From Armatimonadota bacterium (GTDB taxonomy: Bacteria; Armatimonadota; Armatimonadia; Armatimonadales; Armatimonadaceae): a stretch of 15,060 nt of DNA. Position 1 is the first letter of the stretch. Every line of letters starts with the position of its first letter. Below the pieces are notes generated by a model. It did no database searches. It saw nothing but the letters and a program-made list of their open reading frames with translations, and was not told where the DNA came from. The stretch spans positions 1-15,060 of the forward strand of contig JACMMA010000473.1 of assembly GCA_014379275.1 (NCBI GenBank). Direction: 5' to 3'. Positions 1-7,500 of the stretch are shown here, piece after piece. The translations under genes and the position numbers were made by a program.

Positions 1-2534
1 GCCCGCGGCATCGCGTCCCAGGTCAGTGTAATCTTGTTCGCACTCCCGATCGCCTGAACTCTGTAGGGAGGGGTGAGATAACTGGCGCTGTCATAACCCA
101 CATACAGCGGCAGGGCATTCCCCACTGCCCCTTTCCCGGTGGGGCCGTTCGGATAAGTGAGGGTGCGCGTGTTGGTGCCACGAGTCTCCTGGAGCACGTT
201 GATAAACGGATCGAACGGATTTGTAAAGTTCACCTCGGCAATGCTCGCTGAGATAGAGGAATTATCGGTCAGGAACATAAAGGCGTTGTTAAGACTTCCC
301 CGCTGGGAGTAGTACAGTCCGCCGAGCAGATCCGTCTTGCCTCCGTTCCTGGTCTCGATCAATGTCCCACCGTCTTCCGATTTTAGACCGAGAATACTAA
401 CGGTCCCCCCGGAGTTGACGATTTTGGTCTGGCTACCTTCGATATTGAGCTGCCGCGCCCAGACATTCTGGCCGCTGATAGCCAGCGGGCCGGTGGCAAC
501 GTTCTCCAGAAATAGCGAACCCGTGCCGGTCAGTGTGAACGTCGGGTCCTGAAGGTTACGGCAGACCAGGGTACGCGACGATTCGTTCCTCACCTCTATC
601 GACCCGCCGCCCTGACCGAAATCCTCCAGCCAGACGGTTGCCGGGGCGGTCGGTTTCACGACAAAGCCCGCGCCCGCGACAGCCCGGACAAAGGTCGCTT
701 GCATCCCGACAACCCGCCGGGTGGTCCCTCTGATCTCGACCAGCTTATCGAAGAAGTAGCGCGACTGTTGTGAAGGGAAGTAGATCGTTTTCGCGCCGGA
801 ATCGATCGCCCGCTGGACGGCATCCGCATCGCCCACGTCGAGCGTGCGGCGGTAGTCACGGACATTCGCCCAATCGCAGGGAGGGTCCGCGGGAGATTCC
901 GGCGTCTCGCTAATCGGTAGGTTGAGCGAAGTCGGACGGTTCCCAAATAACTGGACCACGGGATGCGAAACGAACTCACTGATCCAGGCGTTCGTCACAT
1001 TCGCCGAGCCGCCGTAGTCATTGCGGATCGTCGTACTGAAACCGGGAATCGAGACATTCCGCGCGAAGAGGGTCTCGTTATTGATGACCGCAGGAACGGG
1101 GGATTGCCAATCCGATTCCTCCTCATAGGGTTGGATATTCGAATCGACCAGGGTGGCATGACCGATCCCGTTGTTGAGCGCCGTCGCGTTCGATATGGAA
1201 AACAGTTTACGAATGCTGATGCACTGACCGTTATTTTTGATTCCGACCTCTCCCTGATCGAACAGGAAGATATCCTCTAGCACCTGGCTGTTGACGAACC
1301 CCCCGCAATCAATCCCGGTCCGAAAACCTTCCACCGATATTTTAGAGGCGAACAAAGGACCGTTCTGATCGGCATACCCCAGATCCAAACCGGTGACTCC
1401 GGACCAATCGTTGGAGGTGACCGTGATGTTGCGGATCGCACCGACATTGTTCGAGTAAAAACGTACCCCGATGGCTCCCGTGTTACCGTCTCCGATGTCC
1501 ACCGTGAAGTGACCAAAGTTGTTGTTAAACCAGTCCGCGCGGACAAAGCGGTTGCCGTTGGCATCGGGCAGGGTTCCGTTGTAACCCGCATCCAGAACCG
1601 CCTGGGGTTGGCCGGGATTGGTGAAGGTGTTGTCTTTAAGGCGGAGCACGACGCAGCCCTCACCTTCGCCCCGAAAATTAGAGTAGCCAAAATAGCCGTT
1701 AGGGTTGCCGTTATCGTCGTAGCCGCGTTTGAATTTTAGTGACTTCGACACCAGATAAGTCCCCGCGGGAAGATAGATCGTCTGTGCGGTCCCCTGCCAA
1801 TCATCGATCGCCCTTTGAATCGCGTCCGTGTCGTCGGCAACGCCATCCCCGATGGCGTTGTACGGCGCCTGCTTGACATTGATGACGCCGGAATCGACCG
1901 GGAAGACGGGACCGTCGGAAGGGGCGGTGGTGGGAACACCCCCGGCACGGAATCGTACCTTACTCAGACCGGACTGCGCGGTCAGTCCCCCATAGTTCGA
2001 GTCCGCGATGAAACGAATGTATTTCGCCGTGACCGGGAAGGGTAAGGAAATATCCTCGCCGAGGTACCCTTCCGTCCCCGGCGCCTTGGCGAACAGGAAC
2101 CGTTTCGGCACCGATTTCCATACCAGAGCGTCGTTGGAATACTGAACGGTCACATCCCTCAACCCGCGGGAGTTGAAAGGGGCGGATTCGTTGTAGTTCC
2201 AGACGTGGAAACTGTCCACGGTCCGGATGGTCCCGAGGTCGAACTCGATGGCCGCATTGCGATCAACGATCCCTCCCGAATAACCGGAGCCGGATACCCA
2301 CATGCTGCCGAATGGACCGGCAAAGCGGTTGTTGGTCATCGCATAAACGCCAGGGGATACGAAAGTCAGGCCGTCATCGTTCATCACTTGAACGGACGGA
2401 CCGCCGACCCCGCCTTCGAAACTGGAGACCTTCGCAGTGACATTGGAGATGTACTGCGCATGGGCCATACTTTGAATCGCGACAATAGCAACTGTCGCAT
2501 ATAACATTCGGTCTAACCTAACGGTAGTAAACAT
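1..2534 (-). CDS. Secreted discoidin-like plus tandem beta-helix protein (pectate-lyase-3/GH55-like), C-terminus cut by window edge
   Basis: The reverse strand is open from an ATG at 2534 to the window edge (844 codons, no stop seen). AGGAGG lies 5 nt before this ATG, which fixes the start. Residues 1-26 form a signal peptide (hydrophobic MLYATVAIVAI, AHA before Gln27), so the protein is exported. Residues about 30-198 look like an F5/8 type C (discoidin) carbohydrate-binding domain (YIRFIADSNYGG near its end). A Pectate_lyase_3 signature, GDGVADDTDAIQRAID, starts at Gly229 and is followed by TIYLPAGTYLV. A second, shorter copy (GDADAVQRAID, then TIYFPS) starts near residue 568. Two beta-helix units in one chain recall glycoside hydrolase family 55, though catalytic residues were not identified. 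The last visible residues (KITLTWD) suggest the start of a fibronectin III domain. It is the last gene of the minus-strand cluster, 292 nt after the LacI-type gene. It probably acts outside the cell on a polysaccharide; the substrate is unknown. Confidence 0.85.
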   Translation of the reverse strand, partial: MFTTVRLDRMLYATVAIVAIQSMAHAQYISNVTAKVSSFEGGVGGPSVQVMNDDGLTFVSPGVYAMTNNRFAGPFGSMWVSGSGYSGGIVDRNAAIEFDLGTIRTVDSFHVWNYNESAPFNSRGLRDVTVQYSNDALVWKSVPKRFLFAKAPGTEGYLGEDISLPFPVTAKYIRFIADSNYGGLTAQSGLSKVRFRAGGVPTTAPSDGPVFPVDSGVINVKQAPYNAIGDGVADDTDAIQRAIDDWQGTAQTIYLPAGTYLVSKSLKFKRGYDDNGNPNGYFGYSNFRGEGEGCVVLRLKDNTFTNPGQPQAVLDAGYNGTLPDANGNRFVRADWFNNNFGHFTVDIGDGNTGAIGVRFYSNNVGAIRNITVTSNDWSGVTGLDLGYADQNGPLFASKISVEGFRTGIDCGGFVNSQVLEDIFLFDQGEVGIKNNGQCISIRKLFSISNATALNNGIGHATLVDSNIQPYEEESDWQSPVPAVINNETLFARNVSIPGFSTTIRNDYGGSANVTNAWISEFVSHPVVQLFGNRPTSLNLPISETPESPADPPCDWANVRDYRRTLDVGDADAVQRAIDSGAKTIYFPSQQSRYFFDKLVEIRGTTRRVVGMQATFVRAVAGAGFVVKPTAPATVWLEDFGQGGGSIEVRNESSRTLVCRNLQDPTFTLTGTGSLFLENVATGPLAISGQNVWARQLNIEGSQTKIVNSGGTVSILGLKSEDGGTLIETRNGGKTDLLGGLYYSQRGSLNNAFMFLTDNSSISASIAEVNFTNPFDPFINVLQETRGTNTRTLTYPNGPTGKGAVGNALPLYVGYDSASYLTPPYRVQAIGSANKITLTWDAMPR

Positions 2535-2650
2535 TCCATCCTCCTGGGTGTTGTCACATCGTCGTCGATGAATTGATGTCGCCTCGAACTAGCCCCTCCT
2601 TGTCCTGAAAACTTTTCTCTCGGTATTTCCGGGCAGCCCACATGATTTTT

Positions 2651-2676
2651 ATCGAAACGTGATCCAAACTTTCGAT
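2651..2676. repeat. Inverted repeat upstream of the beta-helix gene
   Basis: Seven-base perfect arms (ATCGAAA at 2651-2657 and TTTCGAT at 2670-2676) flank a 12-nt spacer, in the 292-nt gap between the LacI-type gene and the beta-helix gene. The spacing could suit a dimeric regulator, but no known operator is recognised. The rest of the gap (2535-2826) is AT-rich. It has only a weak promoter candidate on the minus strand (TTGCAA, 16 nt, TAAAAA) and no clear terminator after the LacI-type gene. Confidence 0.35.
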
Positions 2677-2683
2677 TCGATTT
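2671..2683. repeat. 13-bp direct repeat TTCGATTCGATTT, copy 1 (copy 2 at 3836-3848)
   Basis: The same 13-mer occurs upstream of the beta-helix gene and in the leader of the LacI-type gene, where it lies 1 nt from the palindromic operator. Both copies have the same orientation relative to the gene they precede (AAATCGAATCGAA on the coding strand). It may be a second regulatory site shared by the two genes, or a chance AT-rich match. Confidence 0.3.
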
Positions 2684-2826
2684 TTATTTTGAAAAGCGAT
2701 TATTGCAAATAGCATAAGTGCAATCGGATGGAACGCGTCGGTTCCCATCTGCATCGTCTTTTCGATTGAAAACTACGTGCCGGTCGAACCACAACGTATC
2801 GACTCCGGGCAACGTTCCGGTCGGAT

Positions 2827-3825
2827 CTAGGATCCCACGACATGAACTTTCGGAAGCAAAATGCGGGGGGGGAGCGGGTCATTCGGTGCTTCAATCTTCA
2901 GCTGGAGCATGTCTACCGCCTCCTGTCCCATTTCGAAATAGGGTAAAACAACCGTGTCCAACTCAAAACCCAGGAATGAAAACGGCTCGTCCGCGAACGT
3001 AACCGCCGATAGGTCTGCAGAAACGCGTAACCCGAACATCGCGGTCAGAAATAGTAACTGACTGGCAACCTCTGGCGAATAGCAGACGAATCCGGTATAT
3101 CGCTCCGGGCCGATCAGCCACGGCAGACCTTTCTGGTCTGACGAAAATGTGCGGTGAATGTCGAAAGTTAATAGGGAGATCGGTTCCAACCCCGCGCCCT
3201 CCATCTCCTTGCGATAGCCTTCCTCGCGGTGCTTCTGGCTGTAATGCCCGGAACTCCAGTGGAGATAGGCGATGCGCCTATGCCCCGCATTCACCAGGTG
3301 GCGCGTGGCGAGTCGTCCCGCCTCCCGGTCGTCGGGATAAACGCAGTCCACATCATGCGTGGAATTGATCCATATCGCAGGCATCCGATGCTCTTTGAGC
3401 AACGCGATCATTTTTTCCGGGATAGCATCGTTGTAATTGATCAGCAACCCGTCGGAACTCAATTCGCGCAGGATACGCGGCAGACGGGTCTCACTGGTCA
3501 GGCTGGTATCCGGCAACCGTGCCAGAATCAGGTTGTTTTCTCGCGTCGCCAGGGCATTCAGGATGCCATCTCTCAGACGAATACTCAGCAAACTAAGGTG
3601 CGGGACTTCACTCAGCAGGAGGGCGATGCTCTCGAACCTCCCGTGCCGGATGGCGCGGGCAGAACTGTGACGCCGGTAGCCCAGTTTACGCGCCGCGGTA
3701 AGGACACGCTCGCGGGTGATGTCGTTGTGCGCTTCGACGTTGCCGTTCAGAATCCGGCTTACTGTCTGGAAAGACAACCCGGTGTCGTTCGCCACATCTT
3801 TTAAAGTAATCTGAGTGCGTTCCAT
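2827..3825 (-). CDS. LacI/GalR-family transcriptional repressor
   Basis: A 332-residue protein, the usual LacI-family length. Residues 6-26 form the helix-turn-helix (TLKDVANDTGLSFQTVSRIL). Residues 54-61 (SSARAIRH) match the hinge that inserts at the central CG step of LacI-type operators. From about residue 64 the periplasmic-binding-protein-like effector domain follows (GILNAL, DGLLINY, HRRIAYLHW), normally binding a sugar or sugar derivative. The ATG at 3825 was chosen because the family N-terminus begins there and GAAGG lies 8 nt upstream. The frame stays open upstream to 4038, but that extension runs through the palindrome and promoter and has no LacI-like sequence. The gene follows three dehydrogenase genes on the same strand with its own promoter. 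The palindrome TGAGAACGTTCTCA in its leader, repeated before the prepilin gene, suggests autoregulation and control of that operon. The effector is unknown. Confidence 0.92.
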   Translation of the reverse strand: MERTQITLKDVANDTGLSFQTVSRILNGNVEAHNDITRERVLTAARKLGYRRHSSARAIRHGRFESIALLLSEVPHLSLLSIRLRDGILNALATRENNLILARLPDTSLTSETRLPRILRELSSDGLLINYNDAIPEKMIALLKEHRMPAIWINSTHDVDCVYPDDREAGRLATRHLVNAGHRRIAYLHWSSGHYSQKHREEGYRKEMEGAGLEPISLLTFDIHRTFSSDQKGLPWLIGPERYTGFVCYSPEVASQLLFLTAMFGLRVSADLSAVTFADEPFSFLGFELDTVVLPYFEMGQEAVDMLQLKIEAPNDPLPPRILLPKVHVVGS

Positions 3826-3835
3826 AAATATCGCC

Positions 3836-3848
3836 TTCGATTCGATTT
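3836..3848. repeat. 13-bp direct repeat TTCGATTCGATTT, copy 2
   Basis: Second copy of the 13-mer at 2671-2683. It sits between the 14-bp palindrome (3850-3863) and the ribosome binding site of the LacI-type gene. This places it in the untranslated leader, where it could be an extra protein-binding site. Confidence 0.3.
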
Positions 3849-3849
3849 G

Positions 3850-3863
3850 TGAGAACGTTCTCA
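3850..3863. promoter_or_regulatory. LacI-type operator TGAGAACGTTCTCA before the repressor gene
   Basis: A perfect 14-bp palindrome with a central CG step, the geometry bound by LacI-family dimers. It lies 25 nt before the ATG of the LacI-type gene and starts right at the end of the predicted -10 hexamer, so a bound repressor would cover the transcription start. The same 14 bp form the core of the palindrome at 8481-8502. Autorepression is inferred from position. Confidence 0.75.
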
Positions 3864-3891
3864 TAGTACCGCAATGTTCCCCTAAACGCAA
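3863..3891 (-). promoter_or_regulatory. Candidate sigma-70-type promoter of the LacI-type gene
   Basis: On the minus strand, TTGCGT (3891-3886) and TACTAT (3868-3863) are 17 nt apart, and the -10 abuts the operator palindrome. Each hexamer is only a fair match to consensus (3/6 and 4/6). The support is mainly the spacing and the parallel with the stronger promoter at 8504-8532, where the operator is also immediately downstream of the -10. Confidence 0.5.
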
Positions 3892-3977
3892 GCCGCCTAG
3901 CCGGCAAAAAACTAAATGCATGATTTCGCGGGGTAACCTGCCGCCGAACTGGCTTGCCGCACCGATAGCGATCTTCG

Positions 3978-4961
3978 TCACGATCCGCCCCCCGAGAGCG
4001 CGCGACACGCTTCCTCGCTCTTCCACGGCCATAGGCACACTTTGATGGCATCTTGCCTTTCCAACAGATCGATCGCCTCCGCGTAGCTTTCAAGCGGGAG
4101 GTGATGAGTGACCAGCGGACGCAGATCCAGTTTCCCTTCCATGATCAGTCGCACCGCGTACTCCGCTGCCGCCCGGCTATGACCCGGGTAGCCGCACAGG
4201 CGCAACCGGTAATGCCTGGGGGCGAAGTTGTACGACTCGCGCTGTACGCCGAACAGCGCGACGACATCCTCGGTCCGGTCCATCAGCCATTCGACCGACG
4301 TCTTCGCCCCGACACAATCGATCGCCGTGTCGAATTTGGCGGCATCCGGGTATGCCCCCGGATCGAACGCCGCGTCCAACCCCAGCAAAATACCTGTCCT
4401 TCGCCGCTTTTCCGACAAATCGAATCCGATGACTTCGCTGGCGCCTTCCGCTCGCGCCATTTGCGCGGCGATCAGCCCTGCCGGTCCCAGCCCGACCACG
4501 GCAAAACGCCGGTTTTCCAGGACGCCCATTGTTTTTTGCATCAGGAACGACGCCCCGACGCACATTGCTAGTTCCACCGGGGCGGTCGCCTCTGCCGGCA
4601 GATTCGGCGGAACCGGGATAACGTTCTCCGCCTTATGGACGATGAACTGCGCATAACAGCCCGGTCTTTTATGTCCCGGATCGCGCCATGTACTTACCCG
4701 CTGACCGACAGCGAGATCGGTCACCCCTCTGCCAATAGCCGCCACGGTCCCGGTCGCTTCGTGCCCCGGCTGTCCGGGGGTGTAGGGGTAGTGGAACTGA
4801 TGCCCGGGAAACATCGGGGAATTATGCCGCAGGTGAAGGTCCCACTGTGGGCAAGTAGTGACCGCCTCGATTTTCAGTAATATTTCGCCCGGACCGGGTT
4901 CCGGGATCGAGACTTCCCGGATCGCGAAACTGCGACCTTCGCCCACTTCAAGAATCTTCAT
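3978..4961 (-). CDS. Zinc-type medium-chain alcohol/polyol dehydrogenase (MDR family)
   Basis: A 327-residue medium-chain dehydrogenase, expected to oxidise an alcohol or sugar hydroxyl with NAD. The N-terminal GroES-like domain has a probable catalytic zinc site: Cys37 (TTCPQWD) and the GHE motif His67-Glu68 (GQPGHEATG), with Cys134 or Glu130 as further ligand candidates. The four-cysteine structural zinc lobe is absent. The Rossmann domain has GLGPAG (157-162) followed by Asp181 at the end of beta-2 (GFDLSEKRR), favouring NAD over NADP. The ATG at 4961 has GGGAGG 9 nt upstream and lies 4 nt after the stop of the preceding dehydrogenase, so the two are almost certainly co-transcribed. Of the three dehydrogenases here it is the only one that keeps canonical zinc ligands. 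The substrate is unknown; the regulator and beta-helix neighbours suggest a carbohydrate. Confidence 0.88.
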   Translation of the reverse strand: MKILEVGEGRSFAIREVSIPEPGPGEILLKIEAVTTCPQWDLHLRHNSPMFPGHQFHYPYTPGQPGHEATGTVAAIGRGVTDLAVGQRVSTWRDPGHKRPGCYAQFIVHKAENVIPVPPNLPAEATAPVELAMCVGASFLMQKTMGVLENRRFAVVGLGPAGLIAAQMARAEGASEVIGFDLSEKRRRTGILLGLDAAFDPGAYPDAAKFDTAIDCVGAKTSVEWLMDRTEDVVALFGVQRESYNFAPRHYRLRLCGYPGHSRAAAEYAVRLIMEGKLDLRPLVTHHLPLESYAEAIDLLERQDAIKVCLWPWKSEEACRALSGGGS

Positions 4962-4965
4962 CGCA

Positions 4966-5967
4966 TCAGTCCTCCCAATCCAGCACGACGCCGAGTACGC
5001 CCGTCTGCCGGTTCAAAATGAGGTCATAGGCTTCCGCGGCTCGCGCCACGGGAAATCGATGGGAGAGGAGAGGTTTTGTGGTGAGCTTGCCCTGTGCTAA
5101 CCAACCCAGAGTCTCCTCGATCCGCGTCTTACGCCATCCCGCCGGCGCGTAGAACGCGACCTCCCGTTCGCGGAGTTTTTGTGCATCGAACATGCCGTCG
5201 GTGCCGTAAAAACCGACCGAAACAACCTGCCCGAAGTGGCGAATCCGGGCGAGCAAAGCCTCCGTATCAGCGACCGAACCGACCGTATCCGCGATCACCT
5301 GCAAACCCTCCGGAGCCCACTCGGAAATGACGGCATTCACATCCTCTCGCCGGGTGTTCACAACGCGGTCCCCGTCACCGCACACAAATCGGGATAAGCG
5401 GTCGTCGTGTCGCCCCGCCAGCAAAACACGGGCACCGCGCTGCTGAAGCGTCTGCGCGGTCCAATGCCCGACCATCCCGTCGCCCAGAATGACAGCCGCG
5501 TCGCCCGCCGCTATTACGGGGCGCGTCCCGGCATTGTAACCGACCTGCGTCAACACCAGCCCGCTGGCGGAAACCGGATCGACGCCGCCGGTCAGCTTCC
5601 ATACCTGCGTCCGGGATGTCACCGCGGGCGAAACATGCCCGCCGTGAGTGTAGAACATCCCTTCGACCCCGGAGACCGTCGCGAAAACCACATCCCCGAT
5701 CTGCAGGTCGGTCACCTCATCGCCCCGCCACTCGACAACGCCGACCTTCTGATAGCCGGGCACGTGAGGAAAGGGAAGCGGATCCTGCCCGCGGCGTGGG
5801 GTATCCCCCGCGATACGTTCGCCTCGTATAAACGACCCCTCGGTACCGTTGCTGATCCAGGAGTGCCGGACACGGACAACGACATCCTGTGGACCGGGGT
5901 CGGGGACATTTATCGTCATGAATGCGACTTTACCGGGAGCTGTCGCGATTACGGCTCTGGCTAACAT
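4966..5967 (-). CDS. Medium-chain dehydrogenase lacking zinc ligands (BchC-like subgroup)
   Basis: A 333-residue member of the medium-chain dehydrogenase family. Where zinc enzymes have the catalytic cysteine it has SWISNGTEG (36-44). Where they have GHE it has Gly71-Tyr72-Gln73 (HVPGYQKVGVV). Both recall the bacteriochlorophyllide dehydrogenase (BchC) pattern SGISTGTE and VPGYEAVG, which I recall from family knowledge. The nucleotide-binding loop is GDGMVG (162-167). BchC itself is unlikely because nothing photosynthetic is nearby. A sugar- or glycoside-oxidising role is more plausible but not shown. The ATG at 5967 follows GAGGTGG by about 10 nt. It sits 4 nt before the zinc-type dehydrogenase gene and 147 nt after the third dehydrogenase; that gap holds a GC-rich dyad (GACGCGTC around 6015) but no convincing promoter. 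Confidence 0.85.
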   Translation of the reverse strand: MLARAVIATAPGKVAFMTINVPDPGPQDVVVRVRHSWISNGTEGSFIRGERIAGDTPRRGQDPLPFPHVPGYQKVGVVEWRGDEVTDLQIGDVVFATVSGVEGMFYTHGGHVSPAVTSRTQVWKLTGGVDPVSASGLVLTQVGYNAGTRPVIAAGDAAVILGDGMVGHWTAQTLQQRGARVLLAGRHDDRLSRFVCGDGDRVVNTRREDVNAVISEWAPEGLQVIADTVGSVADTEALLARIRHFGQVVSVGFYGTDGMFDAQKLREREVAFYAPAGWRKTRIEETLGWLAQGKLTTKPLLSHRFPVARAAEAYDLILNRQTGVLGVVLDWED

Positions 5968-6114
5968 GTAACGTTCACCACCTCTAAAAAATTAGTATCG
6001 ATTGTGGATGCGTCCCGGACGCGTCGGGTTGCAATCGCACTTCCAGGCAGGGCGACTGCGCCACGTTATAGTCGTCCGAAGACGGCAACATGCCGGACCG
6101 CATCATCCAACGCT

Positions 6115-7158
6115 TCAAAAACAAACCCCAAGCTTGACGCTGTCGGACGGATCGCGATAGATAGCGAGAAGTGCCTCCGCAGCGTTGTCCATTGGAACGA
6201 TGGGGTCCAAGATGCCCTCGGAACGCAGCATCTTCCTCTGGAACAAAGCGAGCACGGTATCGGTTAAGCGGGCTTCGTTCCAGAGAGGATGCTCACGCGA
6301 GGGATTGCCCCATGTCGGCATACTGCTGATCAGTTCCAGCCGGTTGTGCATCCATTCCATCCCCAGTTCCAGCGGCGTCCCGTGTCCCTTGTAGAACCCG
6401 AGCGTGACCACCCGTCCACAGCGGCGGACGGCCCGCATCGCCTCGCGCAGAGCCTGGTAACTACCACCCGCCTCGATGGCGACGTCCGCGCCCCATCCCA
6501 AAAGTCGCCGCGTTTCCGCGGCGACGTCGCAACCCGTGGGGTCCAGCGCGAGTGTCGCTCCGTAGGACCGCGCCAGTTCGCGGCGTTTCGATAGGGGATC
6601 GACGGCGACGATGTTCAGGCACCCGGCACGGGAGAGCATCTGTGTCACCAGCAGCCCGATGGCACCGAGCCCGAAAACGATGGCATTATCCCCGAGGCAG
6701 ATACGGGCGTCGCGGACGGCGGCGTACCCGTAGAGGGCCGGGTCCAGACAGACGGCGTCCCCCGGACATAGCGAATCGGGAAGGGGGTGTAACGCCTTTT
6801 CCGGGACCGTGAAAAAATTCTGGATCGGGGCGTAACCGTAGACACGATCCCCCGTCTGGAATCGCGTGACAGCGGGTCCCACTTCTGTTACGACCCCGAC
6901 CGCCGTATTTCCTATGAACTGCTCGACGAAGGTGACCCCACTTTCGCCGTCATCCAACGGGACGAAAAGTTCCTGTCGCCCGTCGAACCGTTTTGTCAGG
7001 AACGGCGACTGATGGCTGAACAGATTGTGAAAATCGGTGCCATGTTTGATCGACGCGAACTCGGCACGCACTCTAACTCCGTCGGGCGGAAGGGGGAGGA
7101 GTACCGTCTCCCGCAGCGCGACGTTGCCGTCGCGATCTATATACAATCCCTTTAACAC
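6115..7158 (-). CDS. Medium-chain dehydrogenase lacking zinc ligands, second type
   Basis: A 347-residue medium-chain dehydrogenase. The loop that normally holds the catalytic cysteine reads ASIKHGTDFH (35-44), and the GHE position reads GNT (83-85), so catalytic zinc binding is unlikely. The Rossmann domain has GLGAIG (163-168) and Asp187 (VAVDPLSKRRELA), suggesting NAD. It has an extra segment around residues 270-300 (EWMHNRLELISSMPTWGNP) typical of this sugar-oxidoreductase-like group. Translation starts at a GTG (7158), 10 nt after the stop of the small lipoprotein gene, with no strong Shine-Dalgarno, so it may depend on translational coupling. It is the first of three dehydrogenases in this transcript. 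The three are clearly divergent from one another, so they probably act on different intermediates rather than being redundant copies. Confidence 0.85.
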   Translation of the reverse strand: MLKGLYIDRDGNVALRETVLLPLPPDGVRVRAEFASIKHGTDFHNLFSHQSPFLTKRFDGRQELFVPLDDGESGVTFVEQFIGNTAVGVVTEVGPAVTRFQTGDRVYGYAPIQNFFTVPEKALHPLPDSLCPGDAVCLDPALYGYAAVRDARICLGDNAIVFGLGAIGLLVTQMLSRAGCLNIVAVDPLSKRRELARSYGATLALDPTGCDVAAETRRLLGWGADVAIEAGGSYQALREAMRAVRRCGRVVTLGFYKGHGTPLELGMEWMHNRLELISSMPTWGNPSREHPLWNEARLTDTVLALFQRKMLRSEGILDPIVPMDNAAEALLAIYRDPSDSVKLGVCF

Positions 7159-7168
7159 GGTCGTTGTC

Positions 7169-7432
7169 TCACTTATTCATCTGGAACTGCACATTTGCCC
7201 GCACGCCTTCAGGAACCTTCGCATCCGCCGGGATGCCGCGGGAGGAGTAGCCAGGGTTTGCCGCCGCTGTCTTGCTGGGGGAAGCTACCGCGCTCACCGG
7301 CGGCGGCGGCGGTGTAGACTGGGAAACTCTTTTTTCACACCCGGCGAGGGCGATCATTACGATCGAAAACGAAGCTACGGGAGGTACCCACCGCCGAACC
7401 AAAAACGTACACCGTTTCGCTGAGATGTTCAT
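7169..7432 (-). CDS. Small proline-rich lipoprotein, unknown function
   Basis: An 87-residue protein with a lipoprotein signal: basic n-region (KRCTFLVRR), hydrophobic stretch and lipobox LAGC with Cys32 as the lipidation site. A low-complexity linker (STPPPPPVSAVASPSK) and a short tail ending ANVQFQMNK follow. The ATG at 7432 was chosen because AAGGA lies 7 nt upstream and the signal peptide begins there. The frame extends to 7477, but that start lies inside an RNA hairpin. It is the second gene after the prepilin-type gene (68 nt apart) and 10 nt before the first dehydrogenase. No domain is recognised; the pairing suggests it may accompany the prepilin-type protein at the cell envelope. Confidence 0.75.
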   Translation of the reverse strand: MNISAKRCTFLVRRWVPPVASFSIVMIALAGCEKRVSQSTPPPPPVSAVASPSKTAAANPGYSSRGIPADAKVPEGVRANVQFQMNK

Positions 7433-7455
7433 CAAAATATCCTTGAGGTTTCTCC

Positions 7456-7486
7456 CCGTATCCAGTACCAATGGCACTGGATACGG
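7456..7486 (-). other. Intercistronic RNA hairpin between prepilin and lipoprotein genes
   Basis: The transcript has an 11-bp perfect stem (CCGTATCCAGT with ACTGGATACGG), extended by one G-U and two G-C pairs to 14 bp, closing on an ATT loop. It starts 14 nt after the prepilin stop codon and has no downstream U-run, so it is not a standard terminator. It may protect the 3' end of the prepilin message or reduce expression of downstream genes, as intercistronic hairpins do in other operons. Confidence 0.7.
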
Positions 7487-7500
7487 ATCGTCGTGAACAG

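Noticed and set aside
2807..2820. Possible third LacI operator (GGCAACGTTCCGG)
   Set aside because: Only the AACGTTC core matches and the outer half-site bases do not. Similar cores also occur by chance inside genes (near 499 and 4621).
3826..4038. N-terminal extension of the LacI-type protein by 71 residues
   Set aside because: It would place the operator and promoter inside the coding region and overlaps the end of the upstream dehydrogenase gene. The family N-terminus and ribosome binding site fit the ATG at 3825.
5962..5977. Possible LacI operator over the ribosome binding site of the middle dehydrogenase (GTGAACGTTAC)
   Set aside because: The symmetry is broken by an extra base and one half-site does not match; there is no promoter beside it.
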